A DNA stretch of 64,000 nucleotides from Cervus elaphus. Lineage: Eukaryota; Chordata; Mammalia; Artiodactyla; Cervidae. The translations under genes and the position numbers were made by a program. The stretch lies in assembly GCF_910594005.1 (NCBI RefSeq), contig NC_057824.1:27307314-27371313 (forward strand), written 5' to 3'. Positions within the stretch are counted from its first letter, which is position 1, and each line of letters begins with the position of its first letter. Shown in pieces: positions 12,643 to 23,089 of the stretch. The notes under the pieces were generated by a model. That model was given only the letters and a program-made list of their open reading frames with translations, ran no database searches and was not told where the DNA came from.

Positions 12643-13770
12643 TTGTTGTTCCGTTACTAAGTTGTGTCTGACTCTTTGCAGCACCATGGACTGCAGCACG
12701 CCAGGCTTCCCTGTCTTTCACCATCTCCCGGAGTTTGCTCAAACTCATGTCCATCGAGTCGGTGATGCCATCCAGCCATCTCAAACTCTGTTTCCCCCTT
12801 CTCCTCCTGCCCTCAATTTTTCCCAGCATCAGGGTCTTTTCCAGTGAGTCAGCTCTTTGCATCAGGTGGCCAAAGTATTGGAGCTTCAGCTTCAACATCA
12901 GTCCTTCCAGTGAATATGCAGGGTTGATTTCCTTTCAGATTGACTGGTTGGATCTCCTTGTGGTCCAGGGGACTCAAGAGTCTTCTCTAGCATCACAGTT
13001 AAAAAGCATCAATTCTTTGGTGTTTAACTTGTTTTATGGTCCACTCTCACATCTGTACATGCCTACTGTTCCCCTCCTATTTGCCATGAAGTGATGGGAC
13101 TGGATGCCATGATCTTTATTTTTTGAATATTGAGTCTTAAGCCAGCCTTTTTTCCTCTTCTCTTTCACCTTCATCAAGAGGCTCTTTAGTTCCTCTTCAC
13201 TTTCTGCCCTTAGGGTGGTATCTTCTGCATATCTGAGGTGGTTCATATATCTCCCAGCAGTCTTGGTTCCAGCTTGTGATTCATCCAGCCTAGCATTTCA
13301 CATGACATACTCTGCATGGAAGTTAAAGAAGCATATAAGTTGAGTAAACGACTCCTTCCCCAAGTATGAACCTGTCCACTGTTCCATGTTGCTTCTTGAC
13401 CTACATACAGGTTTCACAAGAGGCAGGTCAGGTGGTCTGGTATTCCCATCTCTTTCAGAATTTTCCACAGTTTGTTGTGATCCACACAGTCAAAGGCTTT
13501 AACATAGTCAGTGAAGCAGATGTTTTTCTAGAATTCTCTTGCTTTTTCTGTGATCCAGTGAATGTTGGCAATTTGATCTCTGGTTCTTCTGCCTTTTCTA
13601 AATCCAGCTTGTACATCTGGAATTTCTCAGTTCACATACTGTTGAAGCCTAGCTTGGAGGATTTTGAACATTACTTTGCTAGCATGTGAAATGAGCACAG
13701 TTGTATGGTAGTTTGAACATTCTTTGGCATTGCCCTTCTTTGCAATTGAAATGAAAACTGACGTTTTCCT
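12640..13770 (-). mobile_element. BovB (RTE) LINE, 5'-truncated
   Basis: Minus-strand BovB starting with its 3' tail (gttgttccgttactaagttg on the plus strand) and reaching into the RT domain near 13770, further 5' than the copy at 3371. The reading frame is broken at several places and about 200 bp between 13040 and 13100 are missing relative to the other copies. The YADD region reads LRYAEDTTL, so it is inactive. Confidence 0.93.
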
Positions 13771-13828
13771 CTCTGGTGTTTTGTGGGTATGTATTTTCTA
13801 TTCATGTGTTCTGGAGGATAGTATGTGG

Positions 13829-13975
13829 GCTTCCCCGGTGGCTCAGATGGTAAAGAATCTGCCTATAGTGCGGGAGACCTGGATTTGACCTCTGGGTTTG
13901 AAAGAGTCCCTGGAGAAGGGAATGGCTACCCACTCCAGTATTCTTGCCTGGAGAATTCCATGGAGAGAAAATCCT
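13829..13975 (+). mobile_element. Bov-A/Bov-tA SINE, 3'-truncated
   Basis: It begins gggcttccccggtggctcag and runs through cactccagtattcttgcctg to ccatggagag, where similarity to the family stops. Confidence 0.88.
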
Positions 13976-14134
13976 GGTGAGATATAATCCATGGAGGATA
14001 TTTTATATGTGTGTATGTATGCTTTTTGAAAAAGATATTCCAGAAAGTGTTATAACCATGTGTTACACAGACTTCCTCTTCCTGTTCAGAACATTTAGCT
14101 TCTCTGTGTCTCCTAGACCTTCATCTCCCAAGAC

Positions 14135-14770
14135 TCAGTCAACAGATATTTCTTGAGCATCTATTATGATCCAACTCCTCCTGTCCTCACATTAAAGTGC
14201 TAGACTTAAAGTGGTGCAGAAAAAAAGCTCAGTTCTGTCTTCTAGAGCTTATCCCCTAGTGTAAAAGACAAACACTGAATGGTTATGCACAGTCTAATAA
14301 ACACCTGCAGGCTATAGCCTGCAAAGCTGAAAGAAAGTGGTATCGAGAGATTGTCAGAGGGGGCGAGGAGGGCGGCGTCAGGGGCAGCATCTCTTGAGGG
14401 GTGACCTTTAAGCTGACCTAGGCAGCATGTGTGTTGGTTGCTGAGTAGACAAAAGTGGGCCGAGGGTTGTGTTCAAGAGTGTGTGTGAAAGCTCAGAGGT
14501 GCAGGAGACCTGTTAAGGATTCAGAACTTTACTCTGAAGGCCGTAAGACAGCACTGCAGAGTTCTAAGTAGGAGAGTGACGTAGTGTGTTTTCAGAGGCT
14601 CTCTCTGGCACCAAACTTGGAATGGATGGAGTAGGGAAGTAGTCAGGAAGCTATTGCAGTTGTCCGATAAGAACCAGTGGCAGCTAAGATTAGGTTGATG
14701 GAGAGAAGGGGAGAGATTTAAGCGATATTGAGGAAATGGAGTCCAAGAATTGGTGCCCCTGGATGTGGGC
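14135..14770 (+). repeat. Old mammalian dispersed repeat (family not assigned)
   Basis: It starts agatatttcttgagcatcta (a 'last-for-cloning' tttattgagc-type head), passes agagcttatcccctagtgta and ends with ggaggctattgcag-like words (14640-14665). The same layout recurs in degraded form near 21650, 29330-29660, 55880 and 58430-58740. Family name uncertain. Confidence 0.4.
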
Positions 14771-14934
14771 CAGTAACCTCCTAATTGGCTCTTTCACTTT
14801 TTTTTAAATATCCTTTGCCTCAGGCTTCTCTGATTAAAGTGACTGTCTCTAGATTACATTGCGTACAGGGAACTAAGATATTCAGATGAGGTTGTCGGTG
14901 TTTACGTTGAGGGTCCCTAAAGATCACCCTCAGG

Positions 14935-15420
14935 CTCAGTGAGTCACCAGAAGGACCCACAGGAGTCAGATAAGCTGGGATCCTCACCATTGTGGTTAAT
15001 TACAGAGAAAGGACACAGAGTCAAATCAGCAGAGAGAAAGAACTCACGGAGCCAAGTCCAGGAGAAATCCAGCGTGAGCTTCCGAGTGTCCTCTTGCAGT
15101 GAGGTCCCGGGAAGTGCTTAATCCTGGCCTCCGTGTGTGACAGCACACACTCAGCACTACCCTCAGGGACGCTTACCCGAGAGTTGGGGTCCAGTGTTTT
15201 TACTGGGAGTCAGTCATACAGATGCAGTACTCAAAGGACGGACTCCGGCTCCCTGGAGATGAAACATGTATTCACCATAAATCACACTGGGGCCTGCTGT
15301 GTGATCCTCTTATCAGGCGGAGTAGTCCAAGAACTCAGATCTCAGCTCCCAGAAGCTGGCCAGGGGTTTCCAGAAAGACAAGCTGAGGAGACAGGCCTTT
15401 CTTGGGAATGTGCAGGGTTT
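14935..15420. repeat. Unclassified old repeat, possibly LTR-like
   Basis: Words such as gtgagtcaccagaaggaccc, ttaattacagagaaaggaca and cagtgtttttactgggagtc recall a widespread old mammalian element whose family I cannot name. The short open frames across it are not gene-like. Confidence 0.3.
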
Positions 15421-16778
15421 GAGCATCCCAGGCCTGCTCTCTGAACCCTTTCCTGCCCAGAGCTGTAGCCCACCCAGAGTGCCTGTAGCATCTGAGTAGG
15501 TGAGTTGTATGCGCCAGGCCTCCTTCCCACAGCTGCATCTTCTCCAGTTCATCAGAACGTAGCCTAGAAAAGAGTGCCATTAGTGGACTGTAGCCAGGTG
15601 TTGGGGACCCGCATGCACTTCCCAGCTTTTACGAGGGACTGTACACTCAAAGGGCTTAGTGACAAGGCTCAGATCAACCTGGCCTTGACTGGAAACATCC
15701 CTCAGCAGAACCCAGGATGTAGCCTTTCTCCTACATTTCAATTTCTACAGCAATTTCCGTACCAGATTTTATCTATATGGCCTGGCCTAATTTTCTAACT
15801 CTCTCAGCTGTGACTGTCTACATATTAAGTTAGGTCTTGCCATATCACACAGATAGTAACACTATTTAGAATCTTAAGATATTTACTTTCCCAGAAAACT
15901 TGGGGAATTTGAGAAGTGTTTGTTTTGAAAAGCAAAATATATGTGAGGTGCATGGCTAAAAGAGCATTTGCACTGAGCCTGGACTTAGAGAAAAATGTAA
16001 TGGGAGACTGAGGAAATGCACTTTTGCCAGGACCTCCACAAGTGGTTTTGTTAAGAACAAAAGCAATGCTGCTATTTAAAATAACCAGAGAGGAATGAAT
16101 CAGGCAAACTGGCAGTGAAAGGACTGTTTGGCTGGACTAGAGATCAGTAGATTACAGATGACAAGTAAAGAGAAAAAAGATTACATGTCTCAGTATTGAT
16201 AATAAAATGCTCCCTGGGTCAAAAAATTAGTAATAACATTCTGAGTAAACATAGTTTTCGAGAGGTCACCACTTTTCAAAGGGAAGGGTTAGATTATTTG
16301 AAATTTTACAGTTAAAAAAATATGATCACAAAATGGGTTATTATGAGGACTTGAATAAATGCCCATTTGAAGAGACTCCTAGTCCAATACCTCCTCCCTG
16401 TTTTATCACGTTGTACAAGCTATTCAAATACCACTAGAGATGTTACAGCAATATTAAGAAACCATAGTATTTCAGGTGGATGTAGAAATCTGAATTGTTC
16501 TATTATTTTGTATCTGTCACATACAGTAATTTGATTATGCGAAATGTTGTGAACAAGGGACTGAATATTTTTAAGTATGACAAATTTCTGTTAAACTAAT
16601 TTGAGTTACTGGTTAGGAAGACTTAATATTTTCTTCACAACCCTGGTTTCATTTCAAGAGTACGCTTTTTTTTCTGAGATTTAATTTGCAGTTACATTTC
16701 ATAGTAAACTAGCTGTTTTGTTTAACAGTATTAACTGAAGCAGTTGCAGGATCATTTGAAAGAAATCTGTTTTTTAGC

Positions 16779-16905
16779 ATGCGAGTGCGTGTTTGGTCAT
16801 GTCAGACTATTTGCGACCCTGTGGACTGTGGCCCGCCAGGCTCCTCTGTCCATGGAATTTTCCAGGCAAGAATACTGGAGTAGGTTGCCATTTCCTTTGC
16901 CAGTT
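16779..16905 (-). mobile_element. Bov-tA SINE fragment
   Basis: The plus strand reads gtgtttggtcatgtcagact, then ggcaagaatactggagtagg, ending at tttcctttgccag. Only the 3' half of the element is present. Confidence 0.85.
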
Positions 16906-16954
16906 TTTTTTTTAGCATAGTCATGGATAATTAGGGGATGAGGTTACTACATTA

Positions 16955-17176
16955 TAGGGCTTCCCAGGTGGCTCAGTAGTAGAGAATCAGCCTGCCAGTG
17001 CAGGAGACACAAGAGACACAGATTCAATCCCTGGGTGGGGAAGATCCCCCGGAGGAGGAAATGGCAACCCACTCCAGTATTCTTGCCTAAAAAATCGCAT
17101 GGGCAGAGGAGCCTGGCGGGCTACAGTCCATGAGGGCCACAAAGAGTCAGACATGACTGAGTGACTGAGCACACAG
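16955..17176 (+). mobile_element. Bov-tA SINE with TSD
   Basis: A complete Bov-tA from gggcttcccaggtggctcag to the gactgagtgactgagcacac tail. It is flanked by TTACTACATTA (16944-16954) and TTACGACATTA (17177-17187), a TSD with one mismatch. Confidence 0.93.
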
Positions 17177-17189
17177 TTACGACATTAAT

Positions 17190-18275
17190 AAAAGCTAACA
17201 TATGGTGCTTGTTATGTTCCGGGCACTACTATGAGTGCCTTACATGTGTTATGTGATCTTTGTAACGGTCTGTTGAGGTTCAGTTCAGTCACTCAGTTGT
17301 GTCCAACTCTTTGCGACCCCATGAACTGCAGCACACCAGGTCTCCCTGTCCATCACCAACTCCTGGAGTCCACCCAAACCCATGTCCATTGAGTCGGTGA
17401 TGCCATCCAACCATCTCATTCTCTGTCATCCCCTTCTCCTCCTGCCCTCAATCTTTCCCAGCATCAGGGTCATTTCCAATGAGTCAGCTCTTCACATGAG
17501 GTGGCCAAAGGATTGGAGTTTCAGCTTCAGCATCAGTCCTTCCAATGAACACCCAGGACTGATCTCCTTTAGGATGGACTGGTTGGATCTCCTTGCAGTC
17601 CAAGGGACTCTCAAGAGCCTTCTCTAGCACCACAGTTCAAAAGCATCAATTCTTTGGTGCTCAGCTTTCTTTAGAGTCCAACCCTCACATCCATACATGA
17701 CCACTGGAAAAACCATAGCCTTGACTAGATGGACCTTTGTTGGTAAAGTAATGTCTCTGCTTTTTAACATGCTGTCTAGGTTGGTCATAACTTTCCTTCC
17801 AAGGAGTAAGCGTCTTTTAATTTCATGGCTGCAATCACCATCTGCAGTGATTTTGGAGCCCAGAAAAATAAAGTCAGCCACTATTTCCACTCTTTCCCCA
17901 TCTATTTGCCATGAAGTGATGGGACGAGATGGCATGATCTTAGTTTTCTGAATGTTGAGCTTTAAGCCAACTTGTTCACTCTCCTCTTTCACTTTCATCA
18001 GGAGGCTCTTTAGTTCTTCTTCACTTTCTGCCATAAGGGTGGTGTCATCTGCATATCTGAGGTTATTGATATTTCTCCGGCAATCTTGATTCCAGCTTGT
18101 GCTTCCTCCTAACCTGTTGAGGTTAGGTTTTAGTATTCTTCCCATTTTACAGACAGAATTGAGGGACAGAGCTTTTAAAAAACTCGCCTAAAGTCAACAC
18201 GGCCAGTAAGTGGTGTCAGATCCACAACATGTGGATGCAGAGTCTGCGTTCTAACCCCCTGTGCTGTGCAGCCAC
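17190..18275 (+). mobile_element. MIR SINE split by BovB
   Basis: The left half (17205-17280) reads tgttatgttccgggcactac, then gtgccttacatgtgttatgt. The right half (18114-18275) continues cccattttacagacagaatt, then gccagtaagtggtgtcagat. Joined, they give one MIR. BovB occupies 17281-18113 between them. Confidence 0.8.
17281..18113 (-). mobile_element. BovB (RTE) LINE, 5'-truncated, 11-bp TSD
   Basis: Flanked by CTGTTGAGGTT at 17270-17280 and 18114-18124. The minus-strand open frame 17624-18145 encodes the RT C-terminal part with an intact LRYADDTTL catalytic box and LKLNIQKTKIM downstream. The element starts just upstream of that box and therefore lacks most of the RT. Inactive by truncation. 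Confidence 0.95.
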
Positions 18276-19881
18276 GCACAGATAACAGATTGACCAGGAA
18301 AGGAAGCTGCCCCTGCCTGTGATGGCTTAGTCAGTAGGGTAAGTGGAGATATAGAGGGGGGGAAAATCCCCCATGTTGATCCCAAATGTAAAAGAAATTT
18401 AAGAGCAGTAAGCTCTCTGGACCATTTGCCATGTGTCCCCAGCTGGAGTCTGGTAGGTGTGACGGGGCAGTACTGAGTGACTCTGGAGCTGTGATCACTG
18501 CAAAGAATTCTGCAGTAGCCACCCTTGACGCTGGTGTTGAGAATAATGGGCCGGAACAGAACTCGAGTGATTGGCCTATGCAACCTGTTCATAAAGTGTT
18601 ACACTAATAACAACTTTGCATTTGTATATTATTTCAAATAGTATAGAATTTATAAACTTGAGTTTCTGTTCACCCATGGTACCTCTTTTTGGTACCGTGC
18701 CCTAAGACATTGCGTATCCAGAGTGGCTGAGGAATTGCTCCATCTGATTTTATCTTATTTCTTTGGAAAACCCTTGGGTATGAGCCCTTGTTGGAATCAC
18801 TGGTTGCTAATGATTCCTCTTGTTTCCCCTTCCGCAGACTCTCTTATTGCAGGCAGTTCCACGGTGGTTTTCCACGTTGCTATATTTCCTCAACTCAGCT
18901 GCAAACCCAGCCAGGGCAGAGACGCAGTCTTATACATCTTTTCTGTTGACCTGCCACAAAAGGACCCACAGAGCCCGCTGTTTCCTGAGCTGATTCTAAC
19001 ATCCTTTTACTGGTTTTGAAAAATCAGAGGATGGCAAGCCTGGCTTAGTCTTCCTGTGGCTATTGAGGGTCCTGTCATGATTCTGGTTCCTGATTGCAAA
19101 TCTGAGTTAGGATTCTATAGGCTTGTCAGTCTACCAGCTTAAGGTGCTAAGCTTTCTTGAAGACAGAAATTATTGGGTAACCATATTTGTATCCAAATTA
19201 CCTCGCATAGTATGTGGGAGCCTGCCCTAAATGTTTTAAACAGCTAAGTTAGTGAATCAATACTGCCGTACTGCATAACCTGAGATGTCGATTTTTTTTG
19301 TTTAAATCTCTGTTGGAAATTTGCTTTCTTATATTAATCATGATTTTCCTTTAAAACTGGAGAGTGTTTAATGGGGCCTCCCACCTAGAGTTTTTCAAAT
19401 CATAGTTAGTTTGGCCATTTATGTTTTCATGTCTTTAATCATTGGTCTTTAATTATCTTATCTATGATTTCTCTGAAAATATTGGAATATGAATTGTTTG
19501 AATTCTTTTCAGTGCTCAGTAACACATTTAGCACATTTGTATAAAAAACCTCAGTAACCTCTTTGTGGCAGTCTTCATATGCTTATTTCATGACTCAAAG
19601 TGTTTGGAGGACATACAGAATAGAAAATAAGTAAGTTTTTTTTTCTTTTTTAACTCCAGAAGATGAGCAGAAGTACCCAACCAAGAAACTGTGCTTCCAT
19701 TCCCCATCGCTTGTCTGTGCATGTTTGGCTCATACCCAAACATCCTTCTGATGTTTCCTGGGTTCTCTTTTAGCACTACAGTTGCATAGATCATTTTCTA
19801 TGTTATAATTTACCGAAGATTAAAATCAGGAATTTTGAAATTAATTCAGAAAGGTTGAAGATGTGTTCCTCCCACCCCCAG

Positions 19882-19994
19882 GGAAAAGGCTAGCATGGTC
19901 ATCCCTGAAGAAAGAGAAGGCAGAGACGAAACGAACCTCGACCTTGTGAGAGGCTGCGTGTCTGCCAGTGCTCCCACCGACACGCGAAAAGCCG
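19882..19994 (+). CDS. ERCC4: ERCC4 exon 10 (XPF residues ~635-673)
   Basis: The acceptor is cccacccccag at 19881 and the donor is GCCG|gtgagt at 19995. The 113 nt encode EKASMVIPEEREGRDETNLD, then LVRGCVSASAPTDTRKA with a split Gly codon. This linker enters the nuclease domain. The RGCVSASAPTDT stretch is divergent from human (RGTASADVSTDT as remembered). Ser is present at the site of the human S662P variant. The exon was confirmed by phase: AG from exon 9 plus G gives Arg, and G plus GC of exon 11 gives Gly. Confidence 0.95.
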
Positions 19995-20616
19995 GTGAGT
20001 CCCACTCTCTGCCAAGCTCTCCTGCTGCTTGTGCCGAAGGCTATGGGGCTCCAGAGTCTCACTGCAAGAGCTTGGTTTTTCTAAACAAGCTCTTCAACGT
20101 GGGTGTCTGCTCTCATATCTCGGTCTCAGCTCTGCTACTTACTAACCACATGTCTTTCTGAATCTCAGGCTCTTCACCCATAAGATAGGGGGGTTGTGTT
20201 TTAGGCACCAGCATTGGAAATAAGTTACATTCCAGCATTAGTTGAGATTCAGAATATACTTTTGCCAAGAAGCTTTTGTGAATGGTGATTGGGTTCTTAC
20301 CTTAACCCAAAGAGGCCAGTGTCCTTATAGATAAGAGACAGGGTTCATTGTTCAGGGAGCATTCCCACCCCTTCCAGTGTTTGTTGATTGCTTCCTGGCA
20401 CTCTTCTAGACCACAGGTATGTGGTACTCACTGCTCTGCCGCATCCAGCCAGTGGCCTTCCACCGAGACATGCTGGATGACCCTTGCACTGCGGTCCGAG
20501 GATGACCATGTCCCTCCCACTCCCCAGATCTCCATTTCAGCAGCTGCCTTCAGCCAGGTGGCGTGGGAAAAACTATGGCTGAGTCGCTTTCTCCTTTGGT
20601 GAGGTCAGCGCAGTTA

Positions 20617-20785
20617 AAGCAGTGCGTCTCAGAATTCACTGTCCTTCAGAATAGCCTCTGGTGCTTGTTAAAACTGTAGATTCATGGATCCCACTCCATA
20701 GAAATTCCGATTTGATAGATCTGAAACGGGGTCAGCATCTGATGGAAGTGGTCCTTGGCCCATACTTTGGGAAACACGGCCTCAT
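20617..20785 (+). mobile_element. MER5-like hAT DNA transposon fragment
   Basis: It begins agcagtgcgtctcagaattc and ends tactttgggaaacacggcct, resembling the cagtg...caaagt/actttgagaaccactg ends of MER5-type elements, with the tggtgcttgttaaaactgta interior. Confidence 0.55.
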
Positions 20786-20944
20786 CAGAGGATCTGTGTC
20801 TTTTGAAGAAGATTCTTAAATAGGTTGGGGACATTTCCTGCAGGACAGCAGGAATACCCGGCAATATGAAGGAAGGTAGAGCCTATGGGTACCACATGAA
20901 AAGCTATTCACAGAAATCTGCCCTCTGAGTTCAGTCTTCTCAGC

Positions 20945-21400
20945 GCTCGTATTAGCTTCCCTTTGCTGCTGTAACAAATTGCCACAAACTTTAGTGTCTT
21001 GAAATGACATGCAGTCATTATCTAACAGTTATTATACAATCCAAAGTCCAAATGGGTTTCACTGAGTTAAAAAGAAGGTGTCTGCAAGGCTGCGCTCCCT
21101 TTGGAGGCTCTGGGGGAGAATCCCTTCCTCTTCCAGGTCATCCAGGGCTGCCTGCTCCCTCACTCGTGGCTCCTTCCTCCACCTCCACCAGCAGCTCTGC
21201 CTCTGAGCTTCCTGCTCTCCTTTGCTTATAAGGGCCCTTGGACCTGTCTCCATAATCCAGAAGAATCTCCCAATCTTGAGACCTCTAATTTAATCACATT
21301 TCCAGAGTCCCCTTTGCTGTGTAAAGTAACATATTTGCAGCTTCCAGGGGTCAGGACAGAGACATCTTCCGGAGCGGGGGGCATTATTCTACCTACAGAA
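20945..21400 (+). repeat. Old mammalian dispersed repeat (family not assigned)
   Basis: Characteristic words are attagcttccctttgctgct, aacaaattgccacaaacttt and ggcattattctacctaca at its ends. It is a common old element in mammals. I recognise the pattern but not the family with certainty. Confidence 0.55.
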
Positions 21401-21404
21401 GTAG

Positions 21405-21555
21405 GTCCTTCAGCCAGCAGTGTTGGCATCACCAGGGAGCTTGTTAGAAACGCAGCCTCTGGGACCCTCTTCCACACCTACAGAATGCAGTAGGCGTTTT
21501 CACTCCATCCCAGGCAATTCACATGCACATTAGTGGGAGAAGCTCTGTGCTCATG
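21405..21555 (+). mobile_element. MER5-like hAT DNA transposon fragment
   Basis: Words ggcatcaccagggagcttgt and aattcacatgcacattagtg match the interior and end of MER5-type elements. The left terminal repeat is missing. Confidence 0.55.
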
Positions 21556-22049
21556 TTTCTCCCAGCTTCTTCCATTTTTCTGTCTCTGGACTCATTGATA
21601 CAAGCAGGAAACACTTCAAAATTTTTCACAGCAGCTCACATGGCAGTTTATTGAGAGGACATTACTAAGCATCTACTGTGTGCTAGGCTCTGCCGTAGGA
21701 ATTGGGATGACGGTGATCAGCAAAGGGTGGTCAGTGCAGCAGTGAGGGAGCACAGAGGAGCCCCAGAGGGAAGACGATGGTGAGTGTTGGTGTTTGTGAA
21801 TTCTGTGTAAGGAAGTATTTACCAAGAGACCCCAGTTTCCTAGTAGCTCTATTTAGTTTAAGGGAAATTGCCTTCAACCGTAAATAAACCTTTTTGAAAA
21901 TACGGGAAAATGTGGAATAAAGTAATACTGTGTAACCAGGCGTGGGAGACTAATAGCAGAAACACAGACATCTGACTTTAATTGTGATCTTCCATCTTTG
22001 AGAGTTACTCCTCAGCAATGTTTCTTAAAATGCTTCTCTTTCTTCCCAG

Positions 22050-22783
22050 GCGGCCAGGAGCAGAACGGTACCCAGCAGAGCATCGTCGTGGACATGCGGG
22101 AGTTTCGAAGTGAGCTGCCCTCTCTGATCCACCGCCGGGGCATCGACATCGAGCCAGTGACCCTGGAGGTCGGAGACTACATCCTGACTCCGGAAATGTG
22201 CGTGGAGCGCAAGAGCATCAGTGATCTGATTGGCTCCTTGAACAACGGCCGCCTTTACAGCCAGTGCATCTCCATGTCCCGCTACTACAAGCGGCCGGTG
22301 CTTCTCATCGAGTTCGACCCCAGTAAGCCGTTCTCTCTCATGTCCCGCGGCGCCCTCTATCAGGAGATCTCCGGCAACGACGTCAGCTCCAAGCTCACCC
22401 TCCTCACGCTGCACTTCCCGCGGCTGCGGATCCTCTGGTGCCCCTCCCCGCACGCCACCGCCGAGCTGTTCGAGGAGCTGAAGCAGAACAAGCCTCAGCC
22501 GGACGCCAGCACCGCCATGGCAGTGACCGCCGACTCCGAGACTCTCCCCGAGGCGGAGAAGTACAACCCCGGGCCCCAGGACTTCTTGTTAAAAATGCCG
22601 GGGATAAACGCCAAAAACTGCCGCTCCTTGATGAACCACGTGAAGAACATCGCTGAATTAGCAAGCCTGCCCTTCGACCAGCTGGCGAGCCTGCTGGGGA
22701 ACACGGGCAGTGCGCGGCAGCTCTATGACTTCATTCACACCTCCTATGCAGAGGTCCTGTCCAGAGGGAGAGTGAGAAAGTGA
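22050..22783 (+). CDS. ERCC4: ERCC4 exon 11, terminal coding exon (nuclease domain and HhH2 domain, residues ~673-916)
   Basis: The acceptor is tctttcttcccag at 22049 and the stop is TGA at 22781-22783. The 734 nt encode the XPF/MUS81-type nuclease domain: SIVVDMREFRSELPSLI starts it, VGDYILTPEMCVERKSISDL carries the metal-binding and catalytic signature GD...ERK...D (D687, D715, E725, R726, K727, D731 in human numbering), and the domain continues to about residue 813. The C-terminal tandem helix-hairpin-helix (YNPGPQDFLLKMPGINAKN to HTSYAEVL) dimerises with ERCC1. Compared with human (memory), the last helix has Tyr for Phe905 and the tail reads SRGRVRK. The exon is GC- and CpG-rich, unlike the AT-rich introns. 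An in-frame ATG at 21998 lies in the intron and is not a start. Confidence 0.98.
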
Positions 22784-22878
22784 GCCGTGCTGCCTGTTTT
22801 CTTGTCCCCCGACTGCTTCTGAGCTGCTCTTTGCCGGCCCTCACAGATCTTTGTTATTAGCCCAGTAGCTCATTCTCT

Positions 22879-23089
22879 CGGGATTCCCAGGTGCCGCAGT
22901 GGTAAAGAACCTGCCTGGCAGTGCAGGAGACGCAGGTTCGATCCCTGGGTTGGGAAGATCCCCTGGAGGAGGAAATGGCAACCCACTCCAGTATTCTTGC
23001 CGGGAAATCCCATGGATAGAGGAGCCTGGTGAGCTACAGTCCCTGGGGGTCACAAAAGAGTCAGACAGGACTCAGCGACCAAACAACAA
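22879..23089 (+). mobile_element. Bov-tA SINE in ERCC4 3' UTR, with TSD
   Basis: A full-length sense Bov-tA from ggattcccaggtgccgcagt to ctcagcgaccaaacaaca. The TSD is AGCTCATTCTCT (22867-22878) and AGCTCGTTCTCT (from 23090), one mismatch. It lies directly downstream of the stop codon and would be part of the mature mRNA. Confidence 0.93.

Larger units (their letters stand above)
19995..22049 (+). other. ERCC4 intron 10
   Basis: A 2,055-bp GT-AG intron free of ruminant-specific SINEs and BovB. It holds only old mammalian repeats: MER5-like pieces at 20617-20785 and 21405-21555, and an unassigned old element at 20945-21400. Confidence 0.8.

Noticed and set aside
14935..15444. Gene suggested by clustered short frames on both strands
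   Set aside because: The wording resembles an old dispersed repeat. No splice sites or domain support a gene.
21998..22049. In-frame ATG upstream of exon 11 as an alternative ERCC4 start
   Set aside because: It lies in the intron before a strong polypyrimidine-AG acceptor. The 17 codons it adds are not XPF-like.
22895..22950. tRNA gene suggested by internal promoter-like boxes (ggttcgatccc)
   Set aside because: This is the tRNA-derived head of Bov-tA, as in every other copy in the window. No cloverleaf with intact stems can be drawn.
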